Shown: positions 15,093 through 24,443 of the stretch, piece after piece
Position numbering within the stretch: the first letter of the stretch is position 1
How the letters are laid out: each line of letters starts with the position of its first letter
Assembly: GCA_902789835.1 (NCBI GenBank)
Contig: CADAPN010000004.1
Coordinates: 1-64,000, forward strand
Source: Oscillospiraceae bacterium
GTDB taxonomy: Bacteria > Bacillota_A > Clostridia > Oscillospirales > Oscillospiraceae
DNA: 64,000 nucleotides
Direction: 5' to 3'
Made by a program: the position numbers and the translations under genes
Notes under the pieces: model-generated
Seen by the model: only the letters and a program-made list of their open reading frames with translations
Databases searched by the model: none
Told to the model about the DNA's origin: nothing

Positions 15093-16850
15093 ATGACCAA
15101 GCATCTGCTTTCCGGCAACGAAGCCATCGCCAGAGGCGCCTATGAGGCCGGGGTCAAGGTCTGTTCCGCATATCCCGGCACTCCCAGTACGGAGATTTTT
15201 GAATCTCTGCCCCAGTATAAGGACGCCCTGTACTGCGAATGGGCACCGAATGAAAAGGTCGCCACCGAGGTCGCCTACGGCGCTGCCATCGGCGGGGTGC
15301 GCAGCCTCTGCGCAATGAAGCACGTCGGTCTGAACGTGGCCGCTGATCCGCTGTTTACCGCGGCCTACAACGGCATCAACCGCGGCTTCGTGATCGTCAC
15401 GGCAGACGACCCCAGCATGCACTCCTCCCAGAACGAGCAGGACAACCGCTACTATGCCCGCGCCGCCAAGGTCGCCCTGGTAGAGCCCTCCGACTCCCAG
15501 GAATGCATCGACTTCATGAAGGAAGCTTACCGGATCTCTGAACAGTTTGACATGCCGGTGCTGTTTCGCACCACGACGCGCATTTCCCATTCCAAGAGCC
15601 TCGTGACCTTCGGCGAGCGGGAAGAAGCCGAGCCTTATGCCTATGAGCGCAACGCGAAGAAATATGTCTGCGCTCCGGCAAATGCCTATCAGAACCATCC
15701 CAAGGTGGAAAAGAACCTTGCCGCCCTGGAGGAATACAGCAATCGTTCCCCTCTGAACCGCATGGAGCTGAAGGGGACGAAAACGGGTGTCATCACGGCC
15801 TCCATTGCCTATCAGTATGCCAAAGATGTCTTCCCAGAGGACACCTCCTTCCTGAAGCTCGGCCTCACCAATCCCCTGCCCATGGATCTGATCCGCGATT
15901 TTGCCGCCAGAGTGGAGAAACTCTATGTCATTGAGGAGCTTGAGGGCTTCATGGAGGAGCAGATCAAGGCCGCCGGCATTGACTGTATCGGCAAAGCCCT
16001 GGTCAGCAACCTGTATGAGCTCAACCCCCAGCGTCTGCGGGAGATGCTTTTCGGAGAGAAGCCCGCGGTCAAAGAGCTTCCGGTAAAAGCGGTCTCCCGT
16101 CCTCCCGCCCTTTGTCCCGGCTGCCCGCACAGGGGCTTCTTCTACACCATGTCCAAAGGAAAGGATTTTGTCATCGCCGGTGACATCGGCTGTTACACCC
16201 TGGGGGCCAGCGCTCCGCTGACGGCGATGGACACCTGCATCTGCATGGGCGGCGGCTTCTCTCTGGCAATGGGCATGTCCAAGGCCTTTGAGGCCTCCGG
16301 CCAGAAGAAAAAGGTCTTCGGCGTTCTGGGCGATTCCACCTTCTTCCACAGCGGCATGACCGGCGCCGCCGAAATCCTCTACAACAAGGGCAGCGTCATT
16401 CCCGTTGTTCTCGACAACCACATTACCGGCATGACCGGCCATCAGGACAATCCCGGCAGCGGCTACACCCTGCAGGGGGAGATAGCTGCCTCCATCAAAA
16501 TCGAGGATGTCCTCCGGGCTTACGGCTATGAAAACATCATCATCGTGGACCCGCAGGATCTCACCGCCATGCAGAAAGCCGTCGACGACGCCCTTGCCTC
16601 CCAGGTCCCCGCGGCCATCATCACGCGGCGTCCCTGCCTGCTCATCAAGCGTCTGAAGCATGACATCGGCAAATGCGTCGTGGACACGGCGAAGTGCATC
16701 GGCTGCCGCAAGTGCCTGCAGGTCGGCTGTCCCGCCGTCATGGTAAAGGACAGAAAGTCCTGTATTGACCCGACGCAGTGCGTCGGCTGCACGGTCTGTG
16801 CGCAGGTCTGCCCGGTCGGAGCCATCCGCAGAGAGGAGGACAAGAAATGA
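15093..16850 (+). CDS. iorA: indolepyruvate:ferredoxin oxidoreductase, alpha subunit
   Basis: A 585-residue protein that oxidatively decarboxylates aryl pyruvates (from Trp, Phe, Tyr transamination) to aryl-acetyl-CoA, reducing ferredoxin. Seen: the N-terminal pyrimidine-binding TPP domain with SAYPGTPSTEI and EWAPNEKVATEVAYGAA; the central domain; the PP-binding TPP domain with PALCPGCPHRGFFY, GDIGCYTLGA and GDSTFFHSGMTG; and a C-terminal ferredoxin domain with CIGCRKCLQVGCP and CVGCTVCAQVCP. Length and order are those of the family. ATG follows GAAGGTGATTCA. The stop overlaps iorB in ATGA. Confidence 0.95.
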   Translation: MTKHLLSGNEAIARGAYEAGVKVCSAYPGTPSTEIFESLPQYKDALYCEWAPNEKVATEVAYGAAIGGVRSLCAMKHVGLNVAADPLFTAAYNGINRGFVIVTADDPSMHSSQNEQDNRYYARAAKVALVEPSDSQECIDFMKEAYRISEQFDMPVLFRTTTRISHSKSLVTFGEREEAEPYAYERNAKKYVCAPANAYQNHPKVEKNLAALEEYSNRSPLNRMELKGTKTGVITASIAYQYAKDVFPEDTSFLKLGLTNPLPMDLIRDFAARVEKLYVIEELEGFMEEQIKAAGIDCIGKALVSNLYELNPQRLREMLFGEKPAVKELPVKAVSRPPALCPGCPHRGFFYTMSKGKDFVIAGDIGCYTLGASAPLTAMDTCICMGGGFSLAMGMSKAFEASGQKKKVFGVLGDSTFFHSGMTGAAEILYNKGSVIPVVLDNHITGMTGHQDNPGSGYTLQGEIAASIKIEDVLRAYGYENIIIVDPQDLTAMQKAVDDALASQVPAAIITRRPCLLIKRLKHDIGKCVVDTAKCIGCRKCLQVGCPAVMVKDRKSCIDPTQCVGCTVCAQVCPVGAIRREEDKK

Positions 16851-17422
16851 ACAGCAAAAGCGCAATTCTGGTGGGCGTCGGCGGCCAGGGCGCCATCCTC
16901 ACGGCAAAGGTCCTCGTAAACGGCCTCATGCAGGCAGGGTATGATGTGAAAATGTCCGAGGTGCACGGCATGAGCCAGCGCGGCGGAAGCGTCTCGACCC
17001 AGGTTCACTGGGGCGAGAAGGTCTACTCCCCCGTCATCGGGGACGGCGCCGCTGATCTCATGGTGGCTTTTGAGAAGATGGAAGCGGTCCGTTATGCGCA
17101 TTTTCTGAAGCCGGACGGCATCGCCGTCATCAACGACTACGAGATGCCCTCTTCCACCATTGCCGCCGGACTCGAAACCTATCCGGAGGGCTGTCTGGAG
17201 GCCATGGAGGCCAATTTCCGCTGCTACACCCTGGACGCCTCAAAGATCGCCATGGAGCTGGGGAATGTCAAATGCATGAACATCGTTCTCTTCGGCGCCA
17301 TGACGAAGGCCCTGCAGCTTGATCACATCGACTGGGAGGCCGTCATCCGCGAGACGGTTCCGCCGAAGTTTCTGGAGCTGAACCTCGCCGCTTACCGCGC
17401 CGGCAGAGCCGCGGCGGAGTAA
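16847..17422 (+). CDS. iorB: indolepyruvate:ferredoxin oxidoreductase, beta subunit
   Basis: A 191-residue protein with ATG overlapping the iorA stop, preceded by GAGGAGG. It is the gamma-type catalytic domain of the oxidoreductase family: ILVGVGGQGAILTAKVL (nucleotide-like loop) and SEVHGMSQRGGSVSTQV, both hallmarks. It forms the working enzyme with IorA. The operon is two genes and ends at a strong terminator. Confidence 0.95.
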   Translation: MNSKSAILVGVGGQGAILTAKVLVNGLMQAGYDVKMSEVHGMSQRGGSVSTQVHWGEKVYSPVIGDGAADLMVAFEKMEAVRYAHFLKPDGIAVINDYEMPSSTIAAGLETYPEGCLEAMEANFRCYTLDASKIAMELGNVKCMNIVLFGAMTKALQLDHIDWEAVIRETVPPKFLELNLAAYRAGRAAAE

Positions 17423-17536
17423 TGTTTCACCCTCCTCACCGCATCTGTTTCTCCGGCTGCGGCGACATGCTGTCCCGTTCCGGAAAAGCTTCCGGGAACG
17501 GCCTGTAACGGGCCCGCAATTTATAAGCTCTTAAAA

Positions 17537-17580
17537 GGCAGGAACGACATGGAAAATACCATGTCGTTCCTGCCGTATTC
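17537..17580 (+). terminator. strong terminator after iorB
   Basis: A 16-bp perfect stem GGCAGGAACGACATGG around AAAATA, followed by GTATTC and TTTT. It lies between convergent iorAB and the acyltransferase gene and may serve both strands. Confidence 0.8.
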
Positions 17581-17648
17581 TTTTGCCTTCTTTTCCGGCC
17601 GCGGCGGTGTCTTTCTCCGTGCTCCGTTCTGAGGCCGAAGCTTGCTTC

Positions 17649-18677
17649 TTATCGTTTTTTTACTTCACCCTTCAGGATTGGGAACCATCGGTTGATGATG
17701 CGGATCACCGGAACATTCAGCGCGGCAACCGCCGCAAAGGTGAGCATCGCGCACGCGAAGGACCGGAATCCGCTCATCGATACGAAGCTTCCTCCGAACG
17801 GATAGGTAAACAGCAGCAAAACGGTGGGATGAATCAGCATCACCAGCAGGGACTCTTTCCCGAAATACTGAATGACTTTCAGCAGTCCGCTGTTTTTGTC
17901 CCGGATGGAATAAGCGATGAGAATGATCCCGAAGGAAAACATCAGGCTGATCGGCACCGCGGCAAATCCGTTTACAAAAATCCCCGAAAAGAATTCCAGT
18001 CTGAACCGGCACAGGCAGGCCGAAACACAGCCCGCCGGGATCAGCAGCAGTCCGGCCGCAAGGGACCTCGCCGGCGGGATACGCTCCTCATGGTCTGAAA
18101 ACCAGCGCCAGAACAGATACCCGATCATGAAATAGGAAAAACCGAAGGCGACTCTTACGATGAGAAGCACCAGCATTGTCATATGATTCTGCAGCAGGAA
18201 CGGAAGCACCAGTCCCGCTGCCGCTGCTGCATATCTCACCGCTTTCCTGTCCTTCGTCTCATAGAAAATAATTTCGATCACAAAAAGCGTAACCAGAAAC
18301 CAGACCGTCCCGTTTCCCGTGATGAGAAGGGCTTTCAGCTCCTCCCGGAGGGCAGGCCCCGTCAGCCGGTGAGTCAGGAACAGCACGCCGAGTTTCAGCG
18401 CGGAATTGAACAGGGAAAACAGCACATAGGGGATCAGGAATCTCCTTACCCGCTTGAGGTAAAAATCACGCCTTTCAACCTCGTACTGCCCCGGCCACAA
18501 AGCCGCGCTTACCCCTCCCCAGACGAAGAAAATGGGAACGTGGTAACTGCACAGGATCTTGTTCAGACAGGATGCCCCGCCCGGGAAATACTGTGTCACA
18601 TGGGCCATGACGATGGAGAGGATACCGATTCCTTTTACCCAATCCGGCCATGCCGTTCTTTTTCCGGAAGCGCTCAC
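17649..18677 (-). CDS. acyltransferase family 3 membrane protein
   Basis: A 342-residue integral membrane protein with about ten hydrophobic segments. GTG at 18677 overlaps the upstream GIY-YIG stop (GTGTGA) and gives a start close to the family-typical WPDWVKGIGILSIVMAH, whose His is the conserved catalytic or substrate-contact residue. Later features are YHVPIFFVWGG and HPTVLLLF. Acyltransferase-3 proteins O-acylate cell-surface glycans or small molecules; the substrate here cannot be told. Confidence 0.8.
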   Translation of the reverse strand: MSASGKRTAWPDWVKGIGILSIVMAHVTQYFPGGASCLNKILCSYHVPIFFVWGGVSAALWPGQYEVERRDFYLKRVRRFLIPYVLFSLFNSALKLGVLFLTHRLTGPALREELKALLITGNGTVWFLVTLFVIEIIFYETKDRKAVRYAAAAAGLVLPFLLQNHMTMLVLLIVRVAFGFSYFMIGYLFWRWFSDHEERIPPARSLAAGLLLIPAGCVSACLCRFRLEFFSGIFVNGFAAVPISLMFSFGIILIAYSIRDKNSGLLKVIQYFGKESLLVMLIHPTVLLLFTYPFGGSFVSMSGFRSFACAMLTFAAVAALNVPVIRIINRWFPILKGEVKKR

Positions 18678-18943
18678 ACCCCATCCCCATTTCTTTTCCG
18701 TCTGCCTTCTTCGATCAGCCGAAGCTTCTCCGCCCGGCTCAGGCGTTTCAGGTGCCACTCACGGCTCAGCGCCTTCCGCTTCTCCGCAAATTCTTCTGCA
18801 TAGACCAGCTTCACCGGTCTGCGGCTTCGGGTATATTTTGCCCCCTGCCCGCTGTTGTGCGCACGCAGTCTCTTCTCCAGGTCTGTCGTCCAGCCGCAGT
18901 AGAGTGTGCTGTCTGCGCAGCGGACCAGGTACACATAATGCAT
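18674..18943 (-). CDS. GIY-YIG domain protein, UPF0213/YhbQ-like
   Basis: An 89-residue single-domain protein. MHYVYLVRCADSTLYCGWTT is the variant GIY-YIG opening (HYVYLVRC...YCGWT) of small UvrC-like nucleases; the catalytic-type Arg in RLRAHNSGQGAKYTRSR and a downstream Glu (REWHLKRL) are present. Its start is 2 bases after the EFR1 stop, so it is co-transcribed. The cellular role of these stand-alone GIY-YIG proteins is poorly known; DNA repair is suspected. Confidence 0.85.
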   Translation of the reverse strand: MHYVYLVRCADSTLYCGWTTDLEKRLRAHNSGQGAKYTRSRRPVKLVYAEEFAEKRKALSREWHLKRLSRAEKLRLIEEGRRKRNGDGV

Positions 18944-18945
18944 GC

Positions 18946-19728
18946 TCAGTCGATGTGGATGACCTTCTCCATCAGGTCGGCGGCCTTGACGTTCGGGTTG
19001 TGATAGTGCTCCCGCTTGTCCGTAACGCTGCCCAGCGAGATCGCACTTGTGGGACAGAACTGCAGGCAGCCCAGGCACTGTGCACAGTTGGTTCCGATCA
19101 CCGCCCGGCCGTTCTCCAGACGGATGTTCCCTCTGGGACACAGTTTTACGCACTGGCCGCAGCCAATGCAGGCATCGCTTACACGGAAGCCTTCGGCCTT
19201 CTTCTTTGAAATCATGGGCCAGCCGGCATTTTCCGCCGCGTTCAGGACATTTCTGGGCGGATTCTTCTCCGTTTTGGCCATGGTAAGAACATCGAGGCCG
19301 ATTTCCTTGGCCAGCTTCTCGCTGCGCTTCTGGGCCTGCTTCGGCGTCATCGGCGGCATCATCAGGGTATGCGGGAAGAGCCAGATGCAGGAGCACTGAT
19401 GGGTAACCGTTCTCCAGTAATCCAGCGGATGGATCTTGTTCAGTTCGGCAAGGCCCGTTCCGGCATAGCTGGCGGACTGGCTCACCGCGAAGACATAGGC
19501 TTCCGGCGCGATGTGGATATACTTTGCATATTCCAGGACATCTGTCGGCGCGCCGCCGCCGAAGCACGGGAAGACAAATCCGACTCTTTTGGCGCCCTTT
19601 GTCTCCGTCACGGCCGGGAACGAGCGCATCATCACGATGTCGGTATCTCCGAGCTCTTTTGCGATGTTCTTTGCCATGTCAAGACAGTTGCCGGTCCCGG
19701 AATAACAGTAGATGATATTCGTACTCAT
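18946..19728 (-). CDS. EFR1 family ferredoxin with flavodoxin-like domain
   Basis: A 260-residue protein. The N-terminal flavodoxin-like domain has YCYSGTGNCLDMAKNIA (FMN phosphate loop) and VFPCFGGGAPTDV. The C-terminal bacterial ferredoxin domain has CIGCGQCVKLCP and CAQCLGCLQFCP, giving two 4Fe-4S clusters. Such proteins are predicted to shuttle electrons in clostridia. First gene of a three-gene minus-strand unit with the GIY-YIG and acyltransferase genes. Confidence 0.9.
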   Translation of the reverse strand: MSTNIIYCYSGTGNCLDMAKNIAKELGDTDIVMMRSFPAVTETKGAKRVGFVFPCFGGGAPTDVLEYAKYIHIAPEAYVFAVSQSASYAGTGLAELNKIHPLDYWRTVTHQCSCIWLFPHTLMMPPMTPKQAQKRSEKLAKEIGLDVLTMAKTEKNPPRNVLNAAENAGWPMISKKKAEGFRVSDACIGCGQCVKLCPRGNIRLENGRAVIGTNCAQCLGCLQFCPTSAISLGSVTDKREHYHNPNVKAADLMEKVIHID

Positions 19729-19843
19729 GTTGTGTAAACTCCTCCTGAATTCATAGGCTGATCTTTGTCGTTTTGACCTCTGTGTTTTTTATAGCATATT
19801 CGGCATCAAATCTCAACTGACAGTTCTTGCGGGCTGTATAAAA

Positions 19844-20167
19844 TCAGATTCCCCTGACCGCAATCCACGCGATCAGCAGCTGCAGCAGCAGAATCGCGGG
19901 CATCCCGTAGACAAAATACCAGTGTCTGGTCTTGTGCCGGAGAAGCCACATTCCCGCCATCGCACCGATGCTTCCCCCGATGGCCGCCGCAACAAACAGC
20001 GTTTTCTCCGGGATCCGGCGCTTCATGCTTCGGACCGGTTCCGGCTTCCGTCTGCGTTTCGCCTTTTCGATTTCGCCGTTGTACACGGCCCGTTTTTTAT
20101 CTGCGGCAAACAGGCCGAAGGCAATGAGATTGATGATCCCGAGATAGATGAAGAAATATCGGATCAT
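19844..20167 (-). CDS. DUF1294 membrane protein
   Basis: A 107-residue protein starting MIRYFFIYLGIINLIAFGLF, with GGGAGGAGAG before the ATG. Hydrophobic helices lie at both ends, and a basic stretch (KAKRRRKPEPVRSMKRRIPE) precedes IGGSIGAMAGMWLLRHKTRH, the conserved DUF1294 motif. Function unknown. It lies downstream of the sugar operon but beyond a terminator, so is probably separate. Confidence 0.85.
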   Translation of the reverse strand: MIRYFFIYLGIINLIAFGLFAADKKRAVYNGEIEKAKRRRKPEPVRSMKRRIPEKTLFVAAAIGGSIGAMAGMWLLRHKTRHWYFVYGMPAILLLQLLIAWIAVRGI

Positions 20168-20286
20168 ACGCTCTCCTCCCCTTTGGTATGCTGTCTCGCC
20201 CGAAGCGGTTCCGGGGCGCTTTCCCGCACCGGATCCGGCGCTCCCGGTTCTTCCATTATACCCCGAATTTTCCTGAATAGGAAGAC

Positions 20287-20333
20287 AAAAAACCGTCCGA
20301 CGGACAAATCCCTGAAAATCTGCCGCCGGACGG
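20287..20333 (-). terminator. terminator of the sugar operon
   Basis: On the minus strand, CCGTCCG pairs with CGGACGG across a 27-base loop and is followed by TTTTTT. It lies about 45 bases beyond the response-regulator stop. Confidence 0.6.
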
Positions 20334-20375
20334 GTTCTTTTTCGTTGTTTTTCCAGTTCTGTCACGGTCCGTGTT

Positions 20376-21113
20376 TTACAGACTGTTGCGGTACTCATTG
20401 GCGCTCATGCCCGTGGTTTTCTTAAAAATCCGGGCAAAATGCGCCGGGTCGGCGTAGCCGACCATTTCTCCGATGTCTCCGATGCGTAGCCTTGGATCCG
20501 CCAGAAGCTTTTTGGCCGCTTCCACACGCTGGCTGTTCAGGATATCATAAAAGCTCTGCTCCGTAAACCGGTTCAGCAGCTTTGACAGGTGCCACTGGGA
20601 CACATAGCATGCGTCCGCCACCTCCTGCAGGGTGAGCTTCTCGGCATAATGCGTCTCCATGTAGGCCACCGCCTGCTTGACCAGAAAGCTTCCGGCCCGG
20701 CTGTTCTCCGCGCTCTCTTCCTCGGTATCGGGCCGTTCTTTCTTCAGGCGCTCTGTCATGGTCTGCAGCGCCTCGTTGATCTCATCCATCTTGGATGGCT
20801 TCAGCAGAAAGCGGGTCACGCCCAGCCGGATCGCCTCCTGCGCATAGCTGAAGTCCCGGTATCCGGTCAGGACCGTCACCTGCATGTCCGGAAACTCCGA
20901 CCGAAGCCCGGCCAGCATGGTGAGGCCGTCCTGGCCGGGCATGCGGATATCCGTGAACAGGATGTCCGGCTGTATCTTCCGGATGATTTCGGCTCCGGTA
21001 ACGGCGTCCTCTGCCGTCGCCGCAACCTCACAGCCGTAATCCGCCCATTTCACCACCCGGCTCAGGCCCTCCACGATCAGTCTCTCATCGTCGATCAGAA
21101 CAACACGGTACAT
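20376..21113 (-). CDS. YesN-like response regulator, REC plus AraC HTH
   Basis: A 245-residue protein. REC domain 1-120 with VLIDDERLIV, phospho-Asp about 54 in ILFTDIRMPGQDG, and the conserved Lys in RFLLKPSK. AraC-type HTH about 150-245 with LTLQEVADACYVSQWHLSKL and IGDIGEMVGYADPAHFARIF. It is the last gene of the operon whose third gene is a YesM-like kinase, so it is the likely partner. It probably activates the transporter-phosphorylase operon in response to the sugar. Confidence 0.92.
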   Translation of the reverse strand: MYRVVLIDDERLIVEGLSRVVKWADYGCEVAATAEDAVTGAEIIRKIQPDILFTDIRMPGQDGLTMLAGLRSEFPDMQVTVLTGYRDFSYAQEAIRLGVTRFLLKPSKMDEINEALQTMTERLKKERPDTEEESAENSRAGSFLVKQAVAYMETHYAEKLTLQEVADACYVSQWHLSKLLNRFTEQSFYDILNSQRVEAAKKLLADPRLRIGDIGEMVGYADPAHFARIFKKTTGMSANEYRNSL

Positions 21114-21146
21114 GATCTCTCCCCCGTTTCATCTGATACGCTGATT

Positions 21147-22004
21147 TTAGCCTTTGACCGCACCCGCCGTCAAGCCCTTTATGATATGCTTCTGCAGGCA
21201 GATGTAGACGATGAGGACCGGGATCACCACAAGCACGACCGACGCCGCCATCAGGCCGTAGTTCACCCCGGCCTGGGAACTGATTTCATTCAGCAGCCCC
21301 GTGATGGCTCGCTCCTGGGGATAACGCAGGAAGAAGGACTGGGTGAACAGGTCGTTGTAGCTCCAGAGAAAGGCAAAAATCGCCACGGTCGCAAAGGAAG
21401 ACTTTGCAGCCGGAATGATGATGTGAAAATAGATCTGAAACACATTGCAGCCGTCCAGATACGCGCTCTCCTCCAGTTCGATCGGCACCGACTGGATAAA
21501 GCCCATCAGGATGATGATGGCAAAGCAAAGGTTCCCCGCGATCTGCGGCAGAATCACCGCCAGCAGGCTCAGCCAGCGGTTTCCGGTGCCGGCGAGGCCC
21601 ATCACCGCTTCCATGCGGAAGACCGGGATGATCGTCGAAAAGACCGGGAACATCATGCCCGCCATGATAAGGCTGTAGAGCAGGCCCCTGCCCGGAAAGC
21701 GATAGCGCACCAGACCGTAGGCGGCAAGTCCCGCGAGGATCACCACTGCCACGGTCACGGTCCCTGAGATGAGGAAGCTGTTGAGATAGGCGTTCTTGAA
21801 GTCCGAGCGCTCCCAGGCCGTGAGATAGTTGTCCCAGGTAAAGGCCTCGCCCAGCGGCAGCGAAAAGGAGTCGGAGATGATCAGGCCTTTCTTGCGGAAG
21901 GAGTTGAGAAGAACCCAGACAAAGGGATAGATCGTTGTGATGGCCCAGAAGCCGAGAAGTACATAGGTCAGAATTTTCGGGCCGGGTTTTCTTCCGGTAT
22001 CCAC
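21147..22004 (-). CDS. sugar ABC transporter permease, MalG-like
   Basis: A 285-residue inner-membrane protein with six predicted helices. It has the EAA-type loop (ELEESAYLDGCNVFQIYFHI, about residues 178-197), where the ATPase docks. The family carries oligosaccharides with a MalF-like partner and an extracellular binding protein. It lies 21 bases after the partner permease. No ATPase gene is in the operon, so a shared MsmX-type ATPase must energise it. Confidence 0.92.
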   Translation of the reverse strand: MDTGRKPGPKILTYVLLGFWAITTIYPFVWVLLNSFRKKGLIISDSFSLPLGEAFTWDNYLTAWERSDFKNAYLNSFLISGTVTVAVVILAGLAAYGLVRYRFPGRGLLYSLIMAGMMFPVFSTIIPVFRMEAVMGLAGTGNRWLSLLAVILPQIAGNLCFAIIILMGFIQSVPIELEESAYLDGCNVFQIYFHIIIPAAKSSFATVAIFAFLWSYNDLFTQSFFLRYPQERAITGLLNEISSQAGVNYGLMAASVVLVVIPVLIVYICLQKHIIKGLTAGAVKG

Positions 22005-22025
22005 AGCGCTTCGTTTCCTCCTTCC

Positions 22026-22952
22026 TCAGAGATCTTCCGACGGACGGAAGATCCGGTTGGCGACATTCGAGAGGATCACGCCCAGCACCACAATCAGCAC
22101 CGCGATGGTTGAGCCGTAGTCCACATTCATTTTGTTGAAGGTCTGGTCATACATGTAGGTTCCCGTAAGCCAGCTCATGTTCTCCGGCATTCCTGCGCCG
22201 AACATGACCCACGGCAGGTCAAAGACCTTCAGCGCGCCGGTAATGGCCAGAACCAGGCAGGTGCAAAGAACATTCCGAAGCAGCGGCAGTGTGATATAAC
22301 GCGTCCGTTTCCATCCGTCCGCACCGTCCAGCGCCGCCGCCTCATAGAGGTCCGGCGAGATGTTGTTCAGTCCCGTGATCAGGATGACAAAATAGAAGCC
22401 AACGTACTGCCACATGACCGGCATCAGCATTGTGAAAAGAAAGTGCGACTGGTCCTTCCAGTCCAGCCACTGGACCAGGACCTTTCCGCTGGCCTTGACC
22501 TCGGTGGGCAGTTTCCCCATACTCAGCAGCAGCTGGTTCACCATTCCGCCCTTGTACAGGAAGATCAGATTGAACATTAACCCCAGCGCCGTCGCCGAGA
22601 TGACAATCGGAAAAAAATACACCGTCCGGAAAAACTGCGCCCCCACCCGGATGGTATCCACCAGCAGCGCCAGGATCAGCGCGATTCCGACCTGAAAGAC
22701 AACGGTGCATACCGTCAGGAGCAGCGTGTTCTTCAATGCGGTCCGCATATACGGATCTGTCCGGAGCCGCTGATAGTTCTCATACCAGGGTTCGTTCAGT
22801 CCCTCTGCCGCACGGCCAAGTCCCCCGATCTTCATGAAGGTATTGATGATGTTCTGAAAGAAGGGGTAATACAGATAGACCAGCAGGAAGAGAAAGGCCG
22901 GAACCAGGAACAGGATCAGCGGACTCTTCTTCTTATAGATCATGGAGCTCAT
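22026..22952 (-). CDS. sugar ABC transporter permease, MalF-like
   Basis: A 308-residue inner-membrane protein. The EAA loop reads PDLYEAAALDGADGWKRTRY (about residues 206-225). N-terminal cytoplasmic KKKSPLIL precedes the first helix. It follows the binding-protein gene after a hairpin at 22991-23016 and is tightly linked to the MalG-like gene. Confidence 0.92.
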   Translation of the reverse strand: MSSMIYKKKSPLILFLVPAFLFLLVYLYYPFFQNIINTFMKIGGLGRAAEGLNEPWYENYQRLRTDPYMRTALKNTLLLTVCTVVFQVGIALILALLVDTIRVGAQFFRTVYFFPIVISATALGLMFNLIFLYKGGMVNQLLLSMGKLPTEVKASGKVLVQWLDWKDQSHFLFTMLMPVMWQYVGFYFVILITGLNNISPDLYEAAALDGADGWKRTRYITLPLLRNVLCTCLVLAITGALKVFDLPWVMFGAGMPENMSWLTGTYMYDQTFNKMNVDYGSTIAVLIVVLGVILSNVANRIFRPSEDL

Positions 22953-22990
22953 ACCTTCACCGCCTCAAAAAACAGGGTTTTGATAAGCAA

Positions 22991-23016
22991 AAGGCTGCTG
23001 CATGCGCAGCAGCCTT
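22991..23016 (-). terminator. hairpin between binding-protein and permease genes
   Basis: A perfect 11-bp stem AAGGCTGCTGC with a four-base loop and a TTTTG tail on the minus strand. Such intergenic hairpins usually terminate part of the transcripts and protect upstream mRNA, giving more binding protein than permease. Confidence 0.7.
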
Positions 23017-23049
23017 GCATCGGTTGCGTAAATTTCTCTGTCGGATTTT

Positions 23050-24306
23050 TCAGTTGAGGGCAATCGCGGAGGCCACAGCGTCCTCGGCACTCATCTTGCC
23101 GGTGACTACGTTCTGTACATTGCCGAACAGATCGCCGCGGGCTTCTGCCGTCAGGCTGTCCTGTACCGCACCGGCGATGGCGGTGATGTTGGCATTGGCG
23201 TCAGCTGCAGACTGCTGCAGGGGGTTCAGGCCCTCGGGTTTGGCACCGTTTACCAGGGCGGTAACCTCGGTGGTGACGAAGGTGCTCAGGACCTCGTCGG
23301 AAGTGAGCTGGCTCACGAACTCAACTGCGGCTTCGCGCTTGTCAGGATCGTTCCAGGCCTTTGTGGTGATAAAGTAGCCCATGGAGATGCCGCCGATGGC
23401 TTCGGAGGCGCTGCGCTCTCCCTTGCCGGGGACATAGGCGATGGCAAAGTCATTCAGGTCTTCCGCATTCTCGGTGAAGTATCCGACCTTCCAGCTTCCG
23501 TCGATGAGGAAGGCGGCCTCGCCGGAATTAAAGAGCTCCACCGTCTCCGCGTCGGAAGCCGTCAGGGTATTTGCGGGGAAGTAGCCTGCCTCGTAAAGGG
23601 CCTTGATATCATTCAGACCGGCGGCCCACTTTGCGGCTGCCGCGTCATCCGCTGCCGCGGGGACATCCAGATGGTTTTCCACCGTTCCGTTGTTCATGAC
23701 CGTGAACTCAAACCAGTAGTGCGGAACTTCCACCAGCGAGCAGGCGATCGGGGTATAGCCGGCTTCCTTGATGGTCTCGCAGTCTGCGAGGAACTGTTCC
23801 CAGGTGTAGTCCGGGCCGGGTACCGCAACGCCGCAGTCCTCCAGGACCTTTTTATTGACAAACATGTTCTCCCAGTACCCGGAGGAGGGCACCGCATACT
23901 GTTTTCCGTCCGCGGCGACCGCCATCATGCTGTCTTTCATGTTGCCGGCGTAATCGGGATATTCGGCACGGATCTCTTCGATCGAGACGACTTTTCCTGC
24001 GCTGATAAAGGGTTCGGCGTCCGCGTTGGTGAAGAAGAAGAGGACATCGGGTTCGGAACCGGTCTCGAAGTCGGTCAGGACCTTTGCCTTCCACTCCTCG
24101 TTGGAAGTGGCGGAACCGTCGTTGACTTTATTGCCGGTGGACTCTTCATAAGCCTTGACTGCGTTTTCAAAGTTCTTGCGGTTGCCGTCATCACCGCCGT
24201 AGGAGGTAACCACGTTCAGTGTGACTGCCTTGTCTGCAAATGCGGCCACAGACACAAGACTCAGCATGAGAACCAGCACCAGAAGCATAGCAAGCGATTT
24301 TTTCAT
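23050..24306 (-). CDS. sugar ABC transporter substrate-binding protein
   Basis: A 418-residue secreted protein. ATG at 24306 follows GGGAG and opens a signal peptide (MKKSLAMLLVLVLMLSLVS..., cleavage near AFA); no lipobox Cys is evident. Family-1 extracellular binding-protein features are VTLNVVTSYGG, EPDVLFFFTNADAEPF and AAFLIDGSWKVGYF. It delivers the sugar to the two permeases. The upstream extension to 24342 in the open frame lacks a ribosome-binding site. Confidence 0.92.
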   Translation of the reverse strand: MKKSLAMLLVLVLMLSLVSVAAFADKAVTLNVVTSYGGDDGNRKNFENAVKAYEESTGNKVNDGSATSNEEWKAKVLTDFETGSEPDVLFFFTNADAEPFISAGKVVSIEEIRAEYPDYAGNMKDSMMAVAADGKQYAVPSSGYWENMFVNKKVLEDCGVAVPGPDYTWEQFLADCETIKEAGYTPIACSLVEVPHYWFEFTVMNNGTVENHLDVPAAADDAAAAKWAAGLNDIKALYEAGYFPANTLTASDAETVELFNSGEAAFLIDGSWKVGYFTENAEDLNDFAIAYVPGKGERSASEAIGGISMGYFITTKAWNDPDKREAAVEFVSQLTSDEVLSTFVTTEVTALVNGAKPEGLNPLQQSAADANANITAIAGAVQDSLTAEARGDLFGNVQNVVTGKMSAEDAVASAIALN

Positions 24307-24443
24307 GTTTGTGCACTCCCTGTTTACAGATTTTTGTGACATGCCTTGCTGTCAGTGTCCATATGTTACCATACCTCGCTTCGGATGTGTGAGAACTGCC
24401 CTTGCCGTTTCTTGTCTGTTTTTGTGAAATTGGCCAGGAACCG

